Assembly: GCA_033398695.1 (NCBI GenBank) | Contig: JAWKAU010000205.1 | Location: 164,001 to 228,000 of the forward strand | Length of the DNA: 64,000 nucleotides | Direction of reading: 5' to 3' | Source of the DNA: Orobanche coerulescens | Lineage: Eukaryota > Streptophyta > Magnoliopsida > Lamiales > Orobanchaceae | Shown: positions 26,663-39,656 of the stretch, one piece after another | How the letters are laid out: each line of letters starts with the position of its first letter | Position numbering within the stretch: position 1 is the first letter of the stretch | Program-made: the position numbers and the translations under genes | The notes under the pieces: model-generated | The model's database searches: none | Seen by the model: the letters and a program-made list of their open reading frames with translations, nothing else | Told to the model about the DNA's origin: nothing

Positions 26663-29600
26663 TTCCCCATGTGGTACCCCTAGGAAAATCACCTAAAAAA
26701 CTTTCTGTATAAAAATTCAATTTTGTTCAGAATTGCACGGATATTTATTTATAGTGTCCCGTGATAAGATTTTGTTATTTGCAAGAGTTTATCACATGTA
26801 GATCCGCCGAATATATCCCAGAATGTGCCCTTCCTTTTATTTGAGCCTCTCACCATGAATCCGAGAATCAAATTTCGATTTTGATTTATTATATCTATAG
26901 GAATTTGAATAATCTTTCCAACGCCGCTTGATTCGACCCAATCGGACGAATAACGAAGGAGATATGGCCAAAACAATGGAGGAACAGCAATTGAGAAACG
27001 GAAAAAACATCCCGAAGTGTCCACAATTGAACATTATCGTATCGATATTGCCCCATGTCGTAGGCCTTTGAATTAGCCTCCCATTGCATCAAGAATCGAC
27101 CAATTCGATAAATAACGAAGGAGATATTGCGAAACGGTGGCATGTGCCGACAAAGAAGCTCATCGGGGCCTCCTCTAATTGCGTCGCCGTGGCCTCACTT
27201 TTACCGAAACTCTTTTGACCATATCTCCTTCGTTACTTATCCGATTGGGACGATTCTCGAAGCGATTAGAAACCTTATTTGAAGACCTATAATTTTATGT
27301 GATGAAATATCGATTACGAACCTAATCCAAAACTTCCAACTTTCGATTATTTCCCTAGGTACCTCTAGGAAAATCACCTAAAAACTTTACGTATAAAAAT
27401 TCTATTTTTTTGTCCATTTCACGGATATTTATTTATAGTGTCCCGTGATAAGATTTTGTTATTTGCAAGAGTTTATCACCTGTAGATCCGCCGAATATAT
27501 CCCAGAATGTGCCCTTCCTTTTATTTGAGCCTCTCATCATGAATCCGAGAATCAAATTCGATTTTGATTTATTATATCTATAGGAATTTGAATAATCTTT
27601 CCAACGCCGCTTGATTCGACCCAATCGGACGAATAACGAAGGAGATATGGCCAAAACAATGGAGGAACAGCAATTGAGAAACGGAAAAAACATCCCGAAG
27701 TGTCCACAAAATTGAAGATTATCGTATCGATATTGCCCCATGTCGTAGGCCTTTGAATTAGCCTCCCATTGCAGCAAGAATCGCCCAATTCGATAAATAA
27801 CGAAGGAGATATTGCCGAAACGGTGGCATATGCCGACAAAGAAGCTCATCGGGGCCTCCTCTAATTGCGCTGCCGTAGCCTCACTTTTACCGGAAACTGC
27901 TTTGACCATATCTCCTTCGTTACTTATCCGATTGGGACGATTCTCGGCGTTAGAAACCTTATTCGAAGACCTATAATTTTATGTGATGAAATATCGATTA
28001 CGAACCGGAATCCAAAACTTCCAACTTTTGATCATTTCCCCTAGGGGTACCCCTAGGGAAAATCACCTAAAAAACTTTCTGTATAAAAATTCAATTTTTT
28101 TGTACAGAATTACACGGATATTTATTTATAGTGTCCCGTGATAAGATTTTGTTATTTGCAAGAGTTTATCACCTGTAGATCCGCCGAATATATCCCAGAA
28201 TGTGCCCTTCCTTTTATTTGAGCCTCTCACCATGAATCCGAGAATCAAATTTCGATTTTGATTTATTATATCTATAGGAATTTGAATAATCTTTCCAACG
28301 CCGCTTGATTCGACCCAATCGGACGAATAACGAAGGAGATATGGCCAAAACAATGGAGGAACAGCAATTAAGAAACGGAAAAAAACATCCCGAAGTGTCC
28401 ACAGAATTGATGATTATCGTATCAATATTGCCCCATGTCGTAGGCCTTTGAATTAGACTCCCATTGCAGCAAGAATCGACCCAATTCGATAAATAACGAA
28501 GGAGATATTGCCAAAACGGTGGCATGTGCCGGATAAAGAAGCTCATCGGGGGCCTCCTCTAATTGCGTCGTCGTGGCATCACTTTTACCTGATACTCTTT
28601 TGAACATATCTCCTTCGTCACTTATCCGTTTGGTTCTATTCTAGAAGAGTTAGAATCCTTATTAAAAGACCTATAATTTTATGTGATGAAATATCGATTA
28701 CGAACCAGAATCCAAAACTTTCAACTTTCGATCATTTCCCCTACGGGTACCTCTAAGGAAAATCACCTAAAAAACTTTCTGTATAAAAATTCAATTTTTT
28801 GTCCGATTGCACGGATATTTATTTATAGTGTCCCGTGATGAGATTTTTTTATTTGAAAGAGTTTATCACCTGTAGATCCGCCGAATATATCCCAGAATGT
28901 GCCCTTCCTTTTATTTGAGCCTCTCACCATGAATCCGAGAATCAAATTTCGATTTTGATTTATTATATCTATAGGAATTTGAATAATCTTTCCAACGCCG
29001 CTTGATTCGACCCAATCGGACGAATAACGAAGGAGATATGGCCAAAATAATGGAGGAACAAGAATTGAGAAACGGAAAAAACATCCAAGTGTCCACATAA
29101 TTGAAGATTATCGTATCGATATTGCCCCATGTCGTAGGCCTTTGAATTAGCCTCCCATTGCAGCAAGAATCGACCCAATTCGATAAATAACGAAGGAGAT
29201 ATTGCCGAAACGGTGGCATGTGCCGACAAAGAAGCTCATCGGGGCCTCCTCTAATTGCGCTGCCGTAGCCTCACTTTTACCGAAATCGCTTTGACCATAT
29301 CTCCTTCGTTACTTATCCGATTGGGACGATTCTCAAAAGTTAGAAACCTTATTTGAAGACCTATAATTATATGTGATGAAATATCGATTACGAACCGGAA
29401 TCCAAAACTTCCAACTTTCGATCATTTCCCCTATGGGTACCTCTAGGGAAAATCACCTAAAAAACTTTCTATATAAAAATTCAATTTTTTTGTCCAGAAT
29501 TACACGGATATTTATTTATAGTGTCCCGTGATGAGATTTTGCTATTTGCAAGAGTTTATCACCTGTAGATCCGCCGAATATATCCCAGAATGTGCCCTTC

Positions 29601-32188
29601 CTTTTATTTGAGCCTCTCACCATGAATCCGAGAATGAAATTTCGATTTTGATTTATTATATCTATAGGAATTTGAATAATCTTTCCAACGCCGCTTGATT
29701 CGACCCAATCGGACGAATAACGAAGGAGATATGGCCAAAACAATGGAGGAACAGCAATTGAGAAACGGAAAAAAACATCCCGAAGTGTCCACAAAATTGA
29801 AGATTATCGTATCGATATTGCCCCATGTCGTAGGCCTTTGAATTAGTCTCCCATTGCAGCAAGAATCGACCAATTCGATAAATAACGAAGGAGATATTGC
29901 CGAAACGGTGGCATATGCCGACAAAGAAGCTCATCGGGGCCTCCTCTAATTGCGCTGTCGTAGCCTCACTTTTACCGGAAACTGTTTTGACCATATCTCC
30001 TTCGTTACTTATCCGATTGGGACGATTCTCAAGCGTTAGAAACCTTATTCGAAGACCTATAATTTTATGTGATGAAATATCGATTACGAACCTAATCCAA
30101 AACTTCCAACTTTCGATCATTTCCCTAGGGGTACCCTAGGAAAATCACCTAAAAAACTTTCTGTATAAAAATTCAATTTTTTTGTCCAGAATTACACGGA
30201 TATTTATTTATAGTGTCCCGTGATAAGATTTTGTTATTTGCAAGAGTTTATCACCTGTAGATCCCCCGAATATATCCCAGAATGTGCCCTTCCTTTTATT
30301 TGAGCCTCTCACCATGAATCCGAGAATCAAATTTCGATTTTGATTTATTATATCTATAGGAATTTGAATAATCTTTCCAACTCCGCTTGATTCGACCCAA
30401 TCGGACGAATAACGAAGGAGATATGGCCAAAATAATGGAGGAACATCAATTGAGAAACGGAAAAAACATCCCAAGTGTCCACGAATTGAAGATTATCGTA
30501 TCGATATTGCCCCATGTCGTAGGCCTTTGAATTAGCCTCCCATTGCAGCAAGAATCGACCCAATTCGATAAATAATGAAGGAGATATTGCCGAAACGGTG
30601 GCATGTGCCGACAAAGAAGCTCATCGGGGCCTCCTCTAATTGCGTCGTCGTAGCCTCACTTTTACCTAAATCGTTTTGACCATATCTCCTTCGTTACTTA
30701 TCCGATTGGGACGATTCTCAAGCGTTAGAAACCTTATTCGAAGACCTATAATTTTATGTGATGAAATATCGATTACGAACCTAATCCAAAACTTCTAACT
30801 TTCGATCATTTCCTCGGGGTACCCCTAGGAAAATCACCTAAAAACTTTCGTATAAAAATTCAATTTTTTTGTCCATTGCACGGATATTTATTTATAGTGT
30901 CCCGTGATAAGATTTTGTTATTTGCAAGAGTTTATCACCTGTAGATCCGCCGAATATATCCTGAATGTGCCCTTCCTTTTATTTGAGCCTCTCACCATGA
31001 ATCCGAGAATCAAATTTCGATTTTGATTTATTATATCTATAGGAATTTGAATAATCTTTCCAACGCCGCTTGATTCGACCCAATCGGACGAATAACGAAG
31101 GAGATATGGCCAAAACAATGGAGGAACATCAATTGAGAAACGGAAAAAACATCCCGAAGTGTCCACAAAATTGAAGATTATCGTATCAATATTGCCCCAT
31201 GTCGTAGGCCTTTGAATTAGCCTCCCATTGCAGCAAGAATTGACCCAATTCGATAAATAATGAAGGAGATATTGCCGAAACGGTGGCATGTGCCGGACAA
31301 AGAAGCTCATCGGGGGCCTCCTCTAATTGCGCTGCCGTAGCCTCACTTTTACCGAAACTGCTTTGACCATATCTCCTTCGTTACTTATCCGATTGGGACG
31401 ATTCTCAAGCGTTAGAAACCTTATTCGAAGACCTATAATTTTATGTGATGAAATATCGATTACGAACTGAATCCAAAACTTCTAACTTTCGATCATTTCT
31501 AGGGTACCCCTAGGAAAATCACCTAAAAAACTTTCTGTATAAAAATTCAATTTTTTTGTCCAGAATTGCACGGATATTTATTTATAGTGTCCCGTGATAA
31601 GATTTTGTTATTTGCAAGAGTTTATCACATGTAGATCCGCCGAATATATCCCAGAATGTGCCCTTCCTTTTATTTGAGCCTCTCACCATGAATCCGAGAA
31701 TCAACTTTCGATTTTGATTTATTATATCTATAGGAATTTGAATAATCTTTCCAACGCCGCTTGATTCGACCCAATCGGACGAATAACGAAGGAGATATGG
31801 CCAAAACAATGGAGGAACAAAGAATTGAGAAACGGAAAAAACATCCCAAGTGTCCACAGAATTGAAGATTATCGTATCTATATTTCCCAATTTCTTAGGC
31901 CTTTTAATTTGCCTCCCATTGCATCAAGAATCGACCAATTCGATAAATAACGAAGGAGATATTGCCGAAACGGTGGCATGTGTCGGACAAAGAAGCTCAT
32001 CGGGGCCTCCTCTAATTGCGCTGCCGTGGCCTCACTTTTACCGGAAAATCTTTTGACCATATCTCCTTCGTTACTTATCCGATTGGGACGATTCTCAACG
32101 CTTAGAAACCTTATTTGAAGACCTATAATTTTATGTGATGAAATATCGATTACGAACCTAATCCAAAACTTCCAACTTTCGATTATTT

Positions 32189-32805
32189 CCTAGGTACCTC
32201 TAGGAAAATCACCTAAAAACTTTCGTATAAAAATTCTATTTTTGTCCGTAATTTCACGGATATTTATTTATAGTGTCCCGTGATAAGATTTTGTTATTTG
32301 CAAGAGTTTATCACCTGTAGATCCGCCGAATATATCCCAGAATGTGCCCTTCCTTTTATTTGAGCCTCTCATCATGAATCCGAGAATCAAATTTCGATTT
32401 TGATTTATTATATCTATAGGAATTTGAATAATCTTTTCAACGCCGCTTGATTCGACCCAATCGGACGAATAACGAAGGAGATATGGCCAAAACAATGGAG
32501 GAACAGCAATTGAGAAACGGAAAAAAACATCCCGAAGTGTCCACAAAATTGAAGATTATCGTATCGATATTGCCCCATGTCGTAGGCCTTTGAATTAGCC
32601 TCCCATTGCAGCAAGAATCGACCCAATTCGATAAATAACGAAGGAGATATTGCCGAAACGGTGGCATATGCCGGACAAAGAAGCTCATCGGGGGCCTCCT
32701 CTAATTGCGTCGTCGTAGCCTCACTTTTACCGGAAACTGTTTTGACCATATCTCCTTCGTTTACTTATCCGATTGGGACGATTCTCGAAGCGTTAGAAAC
32801 CTTAG
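32189..32805. repeat. Short satellite monomer with 80-bp 3' deletion (copy 1)
   Basis: The monomer runs normally to GCGTTAGAAACCTTA at about 32,804 and jumps directly into the next palindrome box. The segment normally between (GACCTATAATTTTATG ... ATCATTTCCCC) is missing, about 80 bp. The ends share a short CCTTA/CCTA similarity, consistent with slippage or end joining. Confidence 0.9.
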
Positions 32806-35800
32806 GGGTACCCCTAGGGAAAATCACCTAAAAAACTTTCTGTATAAAAATTCAATTTTTTTGTCCAGAATTACACTTATATTTATTTATAGTGTCCCGT
32901 GATAAGATTTTGTTATTTGCAAGAGTTTATCACCTGTAGATCCGCCGAATATATCCCAGAATGTGCCCTTCCTTTTATTTGAGCCTCTCACCATGAATCC
33001 GAGAATCAAATTTCGATTTTGATTTATTATATCTATAGGAATTTGAATAATCTTTCCAACGCCGCTTGATTCGACCCAATCGGACGAATAACGAAGGAGA
33101 TATGGCCAAAACAATGGAGGAACAGCAATTAAGAAACGGAAAAAAACATCCCAAGTGTCCACATTGAAGATTATCGTATCAATATTGCCCCATGTCGTAG
33201 GCCTTTGAATTAGCCTCCCATTGCAGCAAGAATCGACCAATTCGATAAATAACGAAGGAGATATTGCCAAAACGGTGGCATGTGCCGATAAAGAAGCTCA
33301 TCGGGGCTTCCTCTAATTGCGTCGTCGTGGCCTCACTTTTACCAAACTCTTTTGACCATATCTCCTTCGTTACTTATCCGATTGGGACGATTCTCGAAGA
33401 GTTAGAAACCTTATTCAAGACCTATAATTTTATGTGATGAAATATCGATTACGAACCTAATCCAAAACTTCCAACTTTCGATCATTTCCTACGGTACCTC
33501 TAGGAAAATCACCTAAAAACTTTCGTATAAAAATTCCATTTTTGTCCAGAATTGCACGGATATTTATTTATAGTGTCCCGTGATGAGATTTTGTTATTTG
33601 CAAGAGTTTATCACCTGTAGATCCGCCGAATATATCCTGAATGTGCCCTTCCTTTTATTTGAGCCTCTCACCATGAATCCGAGAATCAAATTTCGATTTT
33701 GATTTATTATATCTATAGGAATTTGAATAATCTTTCCAACGCCGCTTGATTCGACCCAATCGGACGAATAACGAAGGAGATATGGCCAAAATAATGAAGG
33801 AACAGAATTGAGAAACGGAAAAAACATCCCAAGTGTCCACAGAATTGAAGATTATCGTATCGATATTGCCCCATGTCGTAGGCCTTTGAATTAGCCTCCC
33901 ATTGCAGCAAGAATCGACCCAATTCGATAAATAACGAAGGAGATATTGCCGAAACGGTGGCATGTGCCGACAAAGAAGCTCATCGGGGCCTCCTCTAATT
34001 GCGCTGCCGTAGCCTCACTTTTACCTAAATCGCTTTGACCATATCTCCTTCGTTACTTATCCGATTGGGACGATTCTCGGCGTTAGAAACCTTATTCGAA
34101 GACTTATAATTTTATGTGATGAAATATCGATTACGAACCTAATCCAAAACTTCCAACTTTCGATCATTTCCCTGGGTACCCCTAGGGAAAATCACCTAAA
34201 AACTTTACGTATAAAAATTCAATTTTTTTGTCCAGAATTGCACGGATATTTATTTATAGTGTCCCGTGATAAGATTATGTTATTTGCAAGAGTTTATCAC
34301 ATGTAGATCCGCCGAATATATCCCAGAATGTGCCCTTCCTTTTATTTGAGCCTCTCACCATGAATCCGAGAATCAAATTTCGATTTTGATTTATTATATC
34401 TATAGGAATTTGAATAATCTTTCCAACTCCGCTTGATTCGACCCAATCGGACGAATAACGAAGGAGATATGGCCAAAATAATGGAGGAACATCAATTGAG
34501 AAACGGAAAAAAAACATCCCGAAGTGTCCACAGAATTGAAGATTATCGTATCGATATTGCCCCATGTCGTAGGCCTTTGAATTAGCCTCCCATTGCAGCA
34601 AGAATCGACCCAATTCGATAAATAATGAAGGAGATATTGCCGAAACGGTGGCATGTGCCGACAAAGAAGCTCATCGGGGCCTCCTCTAATTGCGCTGTCG
34701 TAGCCTCACTTTTACCGGAAACTGTTTTGACCATATCTCCTTCGTTACTTATCCGATTGGGACGATTCTCAAGCGTTAGAAACCTTATTCAAGACCTATA
34801 ATTTTATGTGATGAAATATCGATTACGAACCTAATCCAAAACTTCTAACTTTCGATCATTTCCCTCGGGTACCCTAGGAAAATCACCTAAAAACTTTCGT
34901 ATAAAAATTCAATTTTTTTGTCCGTATTGCACGGATATTTATTTATAGTGTCCCGTGATAAGATTTTGTTATTTGCAAGAGTTTATCACCTGTAGATCCG
35001 CCGAATATATCCCAGAATGTGCCCTTCCTTTTATTTGAGCCTCTCACCATGAATCCGAGAATCAAATTTCGATTTTGATTTATTATATCTATAGGAATTT
35101 GAATAATCTTTCCAACGCCGCTTGATTCGACCCAATCGGACGAATAACGAAGGAGATATGGCCAAAACAATGGAGGAACATCAATTGAGAAACGGAAAAA
35201 AACATCCCGAAGTGTCCACAAAATTGAAGATTATCGTATCAATATTGCCCCATGTCGTAGGCCTTTGAATTAGCCTCCCATTGCAGCAAGAATTGACCCA
35301 ATTCGATAAATAATGAAGGAGATATTGCCGAAACGGTGGCATGTGCCGGACAAAGAAGCTCATCGGGGGCCTCCTCTAATTGCGTCGTCGTAGCCTCACT
35401 TTTACCTAAACTGTTTGACCATATCTCCTTCGTTACTTATCCGATTGGGACGATTCTCGGCGTTAGAAACCTTATTCGAAGACCTATAATTTTATGTGAT
35501 GAAATATCGATTACGAACCAGAATCCAAAACTTCTAACTTTCGATCATTTCCCTAGGGGTACCCCTAGGAAAATCACCTAAAAACTTTCGTATAAAAATT
35601 CATTTTTTTGTCCGATTGCACGGATATTTATTTATAGTGTCCCGTGATAAGATTTTGTTATTTGCAAGAGTTTATCACATGTAGATCCGCCGAATATATC
35701 CCAGAATGTGCCCTTCCTTTTATTTGAGCCTCTCACCATGAATCCGAGAATCAAATTTCGATTTTGATTTATTATATCTATAGGAATTTGAATAATCTTT

Positions 35801-36242
35801 CCAACGCCGCTTGATTCACCCAATCGGACGAATAACGAAGGAGATATGGCCAAAACAATGGAGGAACAACAATTGAGAAACGGAAAAAAACATCCCGAAG
35901 TGTCCACAGAATTGAAGATTATCGTATCGATATTGCCCCATGTCGTAGGCCTTTGAATTAGCCTCCCATTGCATCAAGAATCGACCCAATTCGATAAATA
36001 ACGAAGGAGATATTGCCGAAACGGTGGCATGTGCCGGACAAAGAAGCTCATCGGGGGCCTCCTCTAATTGCGTCGTCGTGGCCTCACTTTTACCGGAAAA
36101 TCTTTTGACCATATCTCCTTCGTTACTTATCCGATTGGGACGATTCTCGAACAGTTAGAAACCTTATTTGAAGACCTATAATTTTATGTGATGAAATATC
36201 GATTACGAACCGGAATCCAAAACTTCCAACTTTCGATTATTT

Positions 36243-36865
36243 CCCTATGGGTACCTCTAGGAAAATCACCTAAAAACATTCTTTATAAAAATTATATATT
36301 TTTGTCCATAATTTCACGGATATTTATTTATAGTGTCCCGTGATAAGATTTTGTTATTTGCAAGAGTTTATCACCTGTAGATCCGCCGAATATATCCCAG
36401 AATGTGCCCTTCCTTTTATTTGAGCCTCTCATCATGAATCCGAGAATCAAATTTCGATTTTGATTTATTATATCTATAGGAATTTGAATAATCTTTTCAA
36501 CGCCGCTTGATTCGACCCAATCGGACGAATAACGAAGGAGATATGGCCAAAACAATGGAGGAACAGCAATTGAGAAACGGAAAAAAACATCCCGAAGTGT
36601 CCACAAAATTGAAGATTATCGTATCGATATTGCCCCATGTCGTAGGCCTTTGAATTAGCCTCCCATTGCAGCAAGAATCGACCCAATTCGATAAATAACG
36701 AAGGAGATATTGCCGAAACGGTGGCATATGCCGGACAAAGAAGCTCATCGGGGGCCTCCTCTAATTGCGTCGTCGTAGCCTCACTTTTACCGGAAACTGT
36801 TTTGACCATATCTCCTTCGTTTACTTATCCGATTGGGACGATTCTCGAAGCGTTAGAAACCTTAG
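36243..36865. repeat. Short satellite monomer with the same 80-bp deletion (copy 2)
   Basis: The join at about 36,863 is the same as at 32,804. The monomer body also matches the 32,189 copy at private variants (TTTCACGGATATTT start, CATCATGAATCC, ATCTTTTCAACG, CTTCGTTTACTTATCC). The two are therefore copies of one deleted ancestor, about 4.06 kb apart. Confidence 0.9.
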
Positions 36866-39656
36866 GGTACCCCTAGGGAAAATCACCTAAAAACTTTTAC
36901 GTATAAAAATTCAATTTTTTTGTCCAGAATTACACTTATATTTATTTATAGTGTCCCGTGATAAGATTTTGTTATTTGCAAGAGTTTATCACCTGTAGAT
37001 CCGCCGAATATATCCCAGAATGTGCCCTTCCTTTTATTTGAGCCTCTCACCATGAATCCGAGAATCAAATTTCGATTTTGATTTATTATATCTATAGGAA
37101 TTTGAATAATCTTTCCAACGCCGCTTGATTCGACCCAATCGGACGAATAACGAAGGAGATATGGCCAAAACAATGGAGGAACAGCAATTAAGAAACGGAA
37201 AAAAACATCCCGAAGTGTCCACAGAATTGAAGATTATCGTATCAATATTGCCCCATGTCGTAGGCCTTTGAATTAGCCTCCCATTGCAGCAAGAATCGAC
37301 CCAATTCGATAAATAACGAAGGAGATATTGCCAAAACGGTGGCATGTGCCGGATAAAGAAGCTCATCGGGGGCTTCCTCTAATTGCGTCGTCGTGGCCTC
37401 ACTTTTACCGGAAACTCTTTTGACCATATCTCCTTCGTTACTTATCCGATTGGGACGATTCTCGAAGAGTTAGAAACCTTATTCGAAGACCTATAATTTT
37501 ATGTGATGAAATATCGATTACGAACCGGAATCCAAAACTTCCAACTTTCGATCATTTCCCCTACGGGTACCTCTAGGGAAAATCACCTAAAAAACTTTCT
37601 GTATAAAAATTCAATTTTTTGTCCAGAATTGCACGGATATTTATTTATAGTGTCCCGTGATGAGATTTTGTTATTTGCAAGAGTTTATCACCTGTAGATC
37701 CGCCGAATATATCCCAGAATGTGCCCTTCCTTTTATTTGAGCCTCTCACCATGAATCCGAGAATCAAATTTCGATTTTGATTTATTATATCTATAGGAAT
37801 TTGAATAATCTTTCCAACGCCGCTTGATTCGACCCAATCGGACGAATAACGAAGGAGATATGGCCAAAATAATGAAGGAACAGCAATTGAGAAACGGAAA
37901 AAAACATCCCGAAGTGTCCACAGAATTGAAGATTATCGTATCGATATTGCCCCATGTCGTAGGCCTTTGAATTAGCCTCCCATTGCAGCAAGAATCGACC
38001 CAATTCGATAAATAACGAAGGAGATATTGCCGAAACGGTGGCATGTGCCGGACAAAGAAGCTCATCGGGGGCCTCCTCTAATTGCGCTGCCGTAGCCTCA
38101 CTTTTACCTAAACTGTTTTGACCATATCTCCTTCGTTACTTATCCGATTGGGACGATTCTCGAAGAGTTAGAAACCTTATTCGAAGACCTATAATTTTAT
38201 GTGATGAAATATCGATTACGAACCGGAATCCAAAACTTCCAACTTTCGATCATTTCCCCTACGGGTACCTCTAGGGAAAATCACCTAAAAAACTTTCTGT
38301 ATAAAAATTCAATTTTTTGTCCAGAATTGCACGGATATTTATTTATAGTGTCCCGTGATGAGATTTTGTTATTTGCAAGAGTTTATCACCTGTAGATCCG
38401 CCGAATATATCCCAGAATGTGCCCTTCCTTTTATTTGAGCCTCTCACCATGAATCCGAGAATCAAATTTCGATTTTGATTTATTATATCTATAGGAATTT
38501 GAATAATCTTTCCAACGCCGCTTGATTCGACCCAATCGGACGGATAACGAAGGAGATATGGCCAAAATAATGAAGGAACAGCAATTGAGAAATGGAAAAA
38601 AACATCCCGAAGTGTCCACAGAATTGAAGATTATCGTATCGATATTGCCCCATGTCGTAGGCCTTTGAATTAGCCTCCCATTGCAGCAAGAATCGACCCA
38701 ATTCGATAAATAACGAAGGAGATATTGCCGAAACGGTGGCATGTGCCGGACAAAGAAGCTCATCGGGGGCCTCCTCTAATTGCGTCGTCGTAGCCTCACT
38801 TTTACCGGAAACTGTTTTGACCATATCTCCTTCGTTACTTATCCGATTGGGACGATTCTCGAAGCGTTAGAAACCTTATTCGAAGACCTATAATTTTATG
38901 TGATGAAATATCGATTACGAACCGGAATCCAAAACTTCCAACTTTCGATCATTTCCCCTAGGGGTACCCCTAGGGAAAATCACCTAAAAAACTTTCTGTA
39001 TAAAAATTCAATTTTTTTGTCCAGAATTGCACGGATATTTATTTATAGTGTCCCGTGATAAGATTATGTTATTTGCAAGAGTTTATCACCTGTAGATCCG
39101 CCGAATATATCCCAGAATGTGCCCTTCCTTTTATTTGAGCCTCTCACCATGAATCCGAGAATCAAATTTCGATTTTGATTCATTATATCTATAGGAATTT
39201 GAATAATCTTTCCAACGCCGCTTGATTCGACCCAATCGGACGAATAACGAAGGAGATATGGCCAAAATAATGGAGGAACAGCAATTGAGAAACGGAAAAA
39301 AACATCCCGAAGTGTCCACATAATTGAAGATTATCGTATCGATATTACCCCATGTCGTAGGCCTTTGAATTAGCCTCCCATTGCAGCAAGAATGGACCCA
39401 ATTCGATCAATAACGAAGGAGATATTGCCGAAACGGTGGCATGTGCCGGACAAAGAAGCTCATCGGGGGCCTCCTCTAATTGCGTCGTCGTGGCCTCACT
39501 TTTACCGGAAACTCTTTTGACCATATCTCCTTCATTACTTATCCGATTGGGACGATTCTCGAAGCGTTGGAAACCTTATTCGAAGACCTATAATTTTATG
39601 TGATGAAATATCGATTACGAACCGGATTCCAAAACTTCCAACTTTCGATCATTTCC

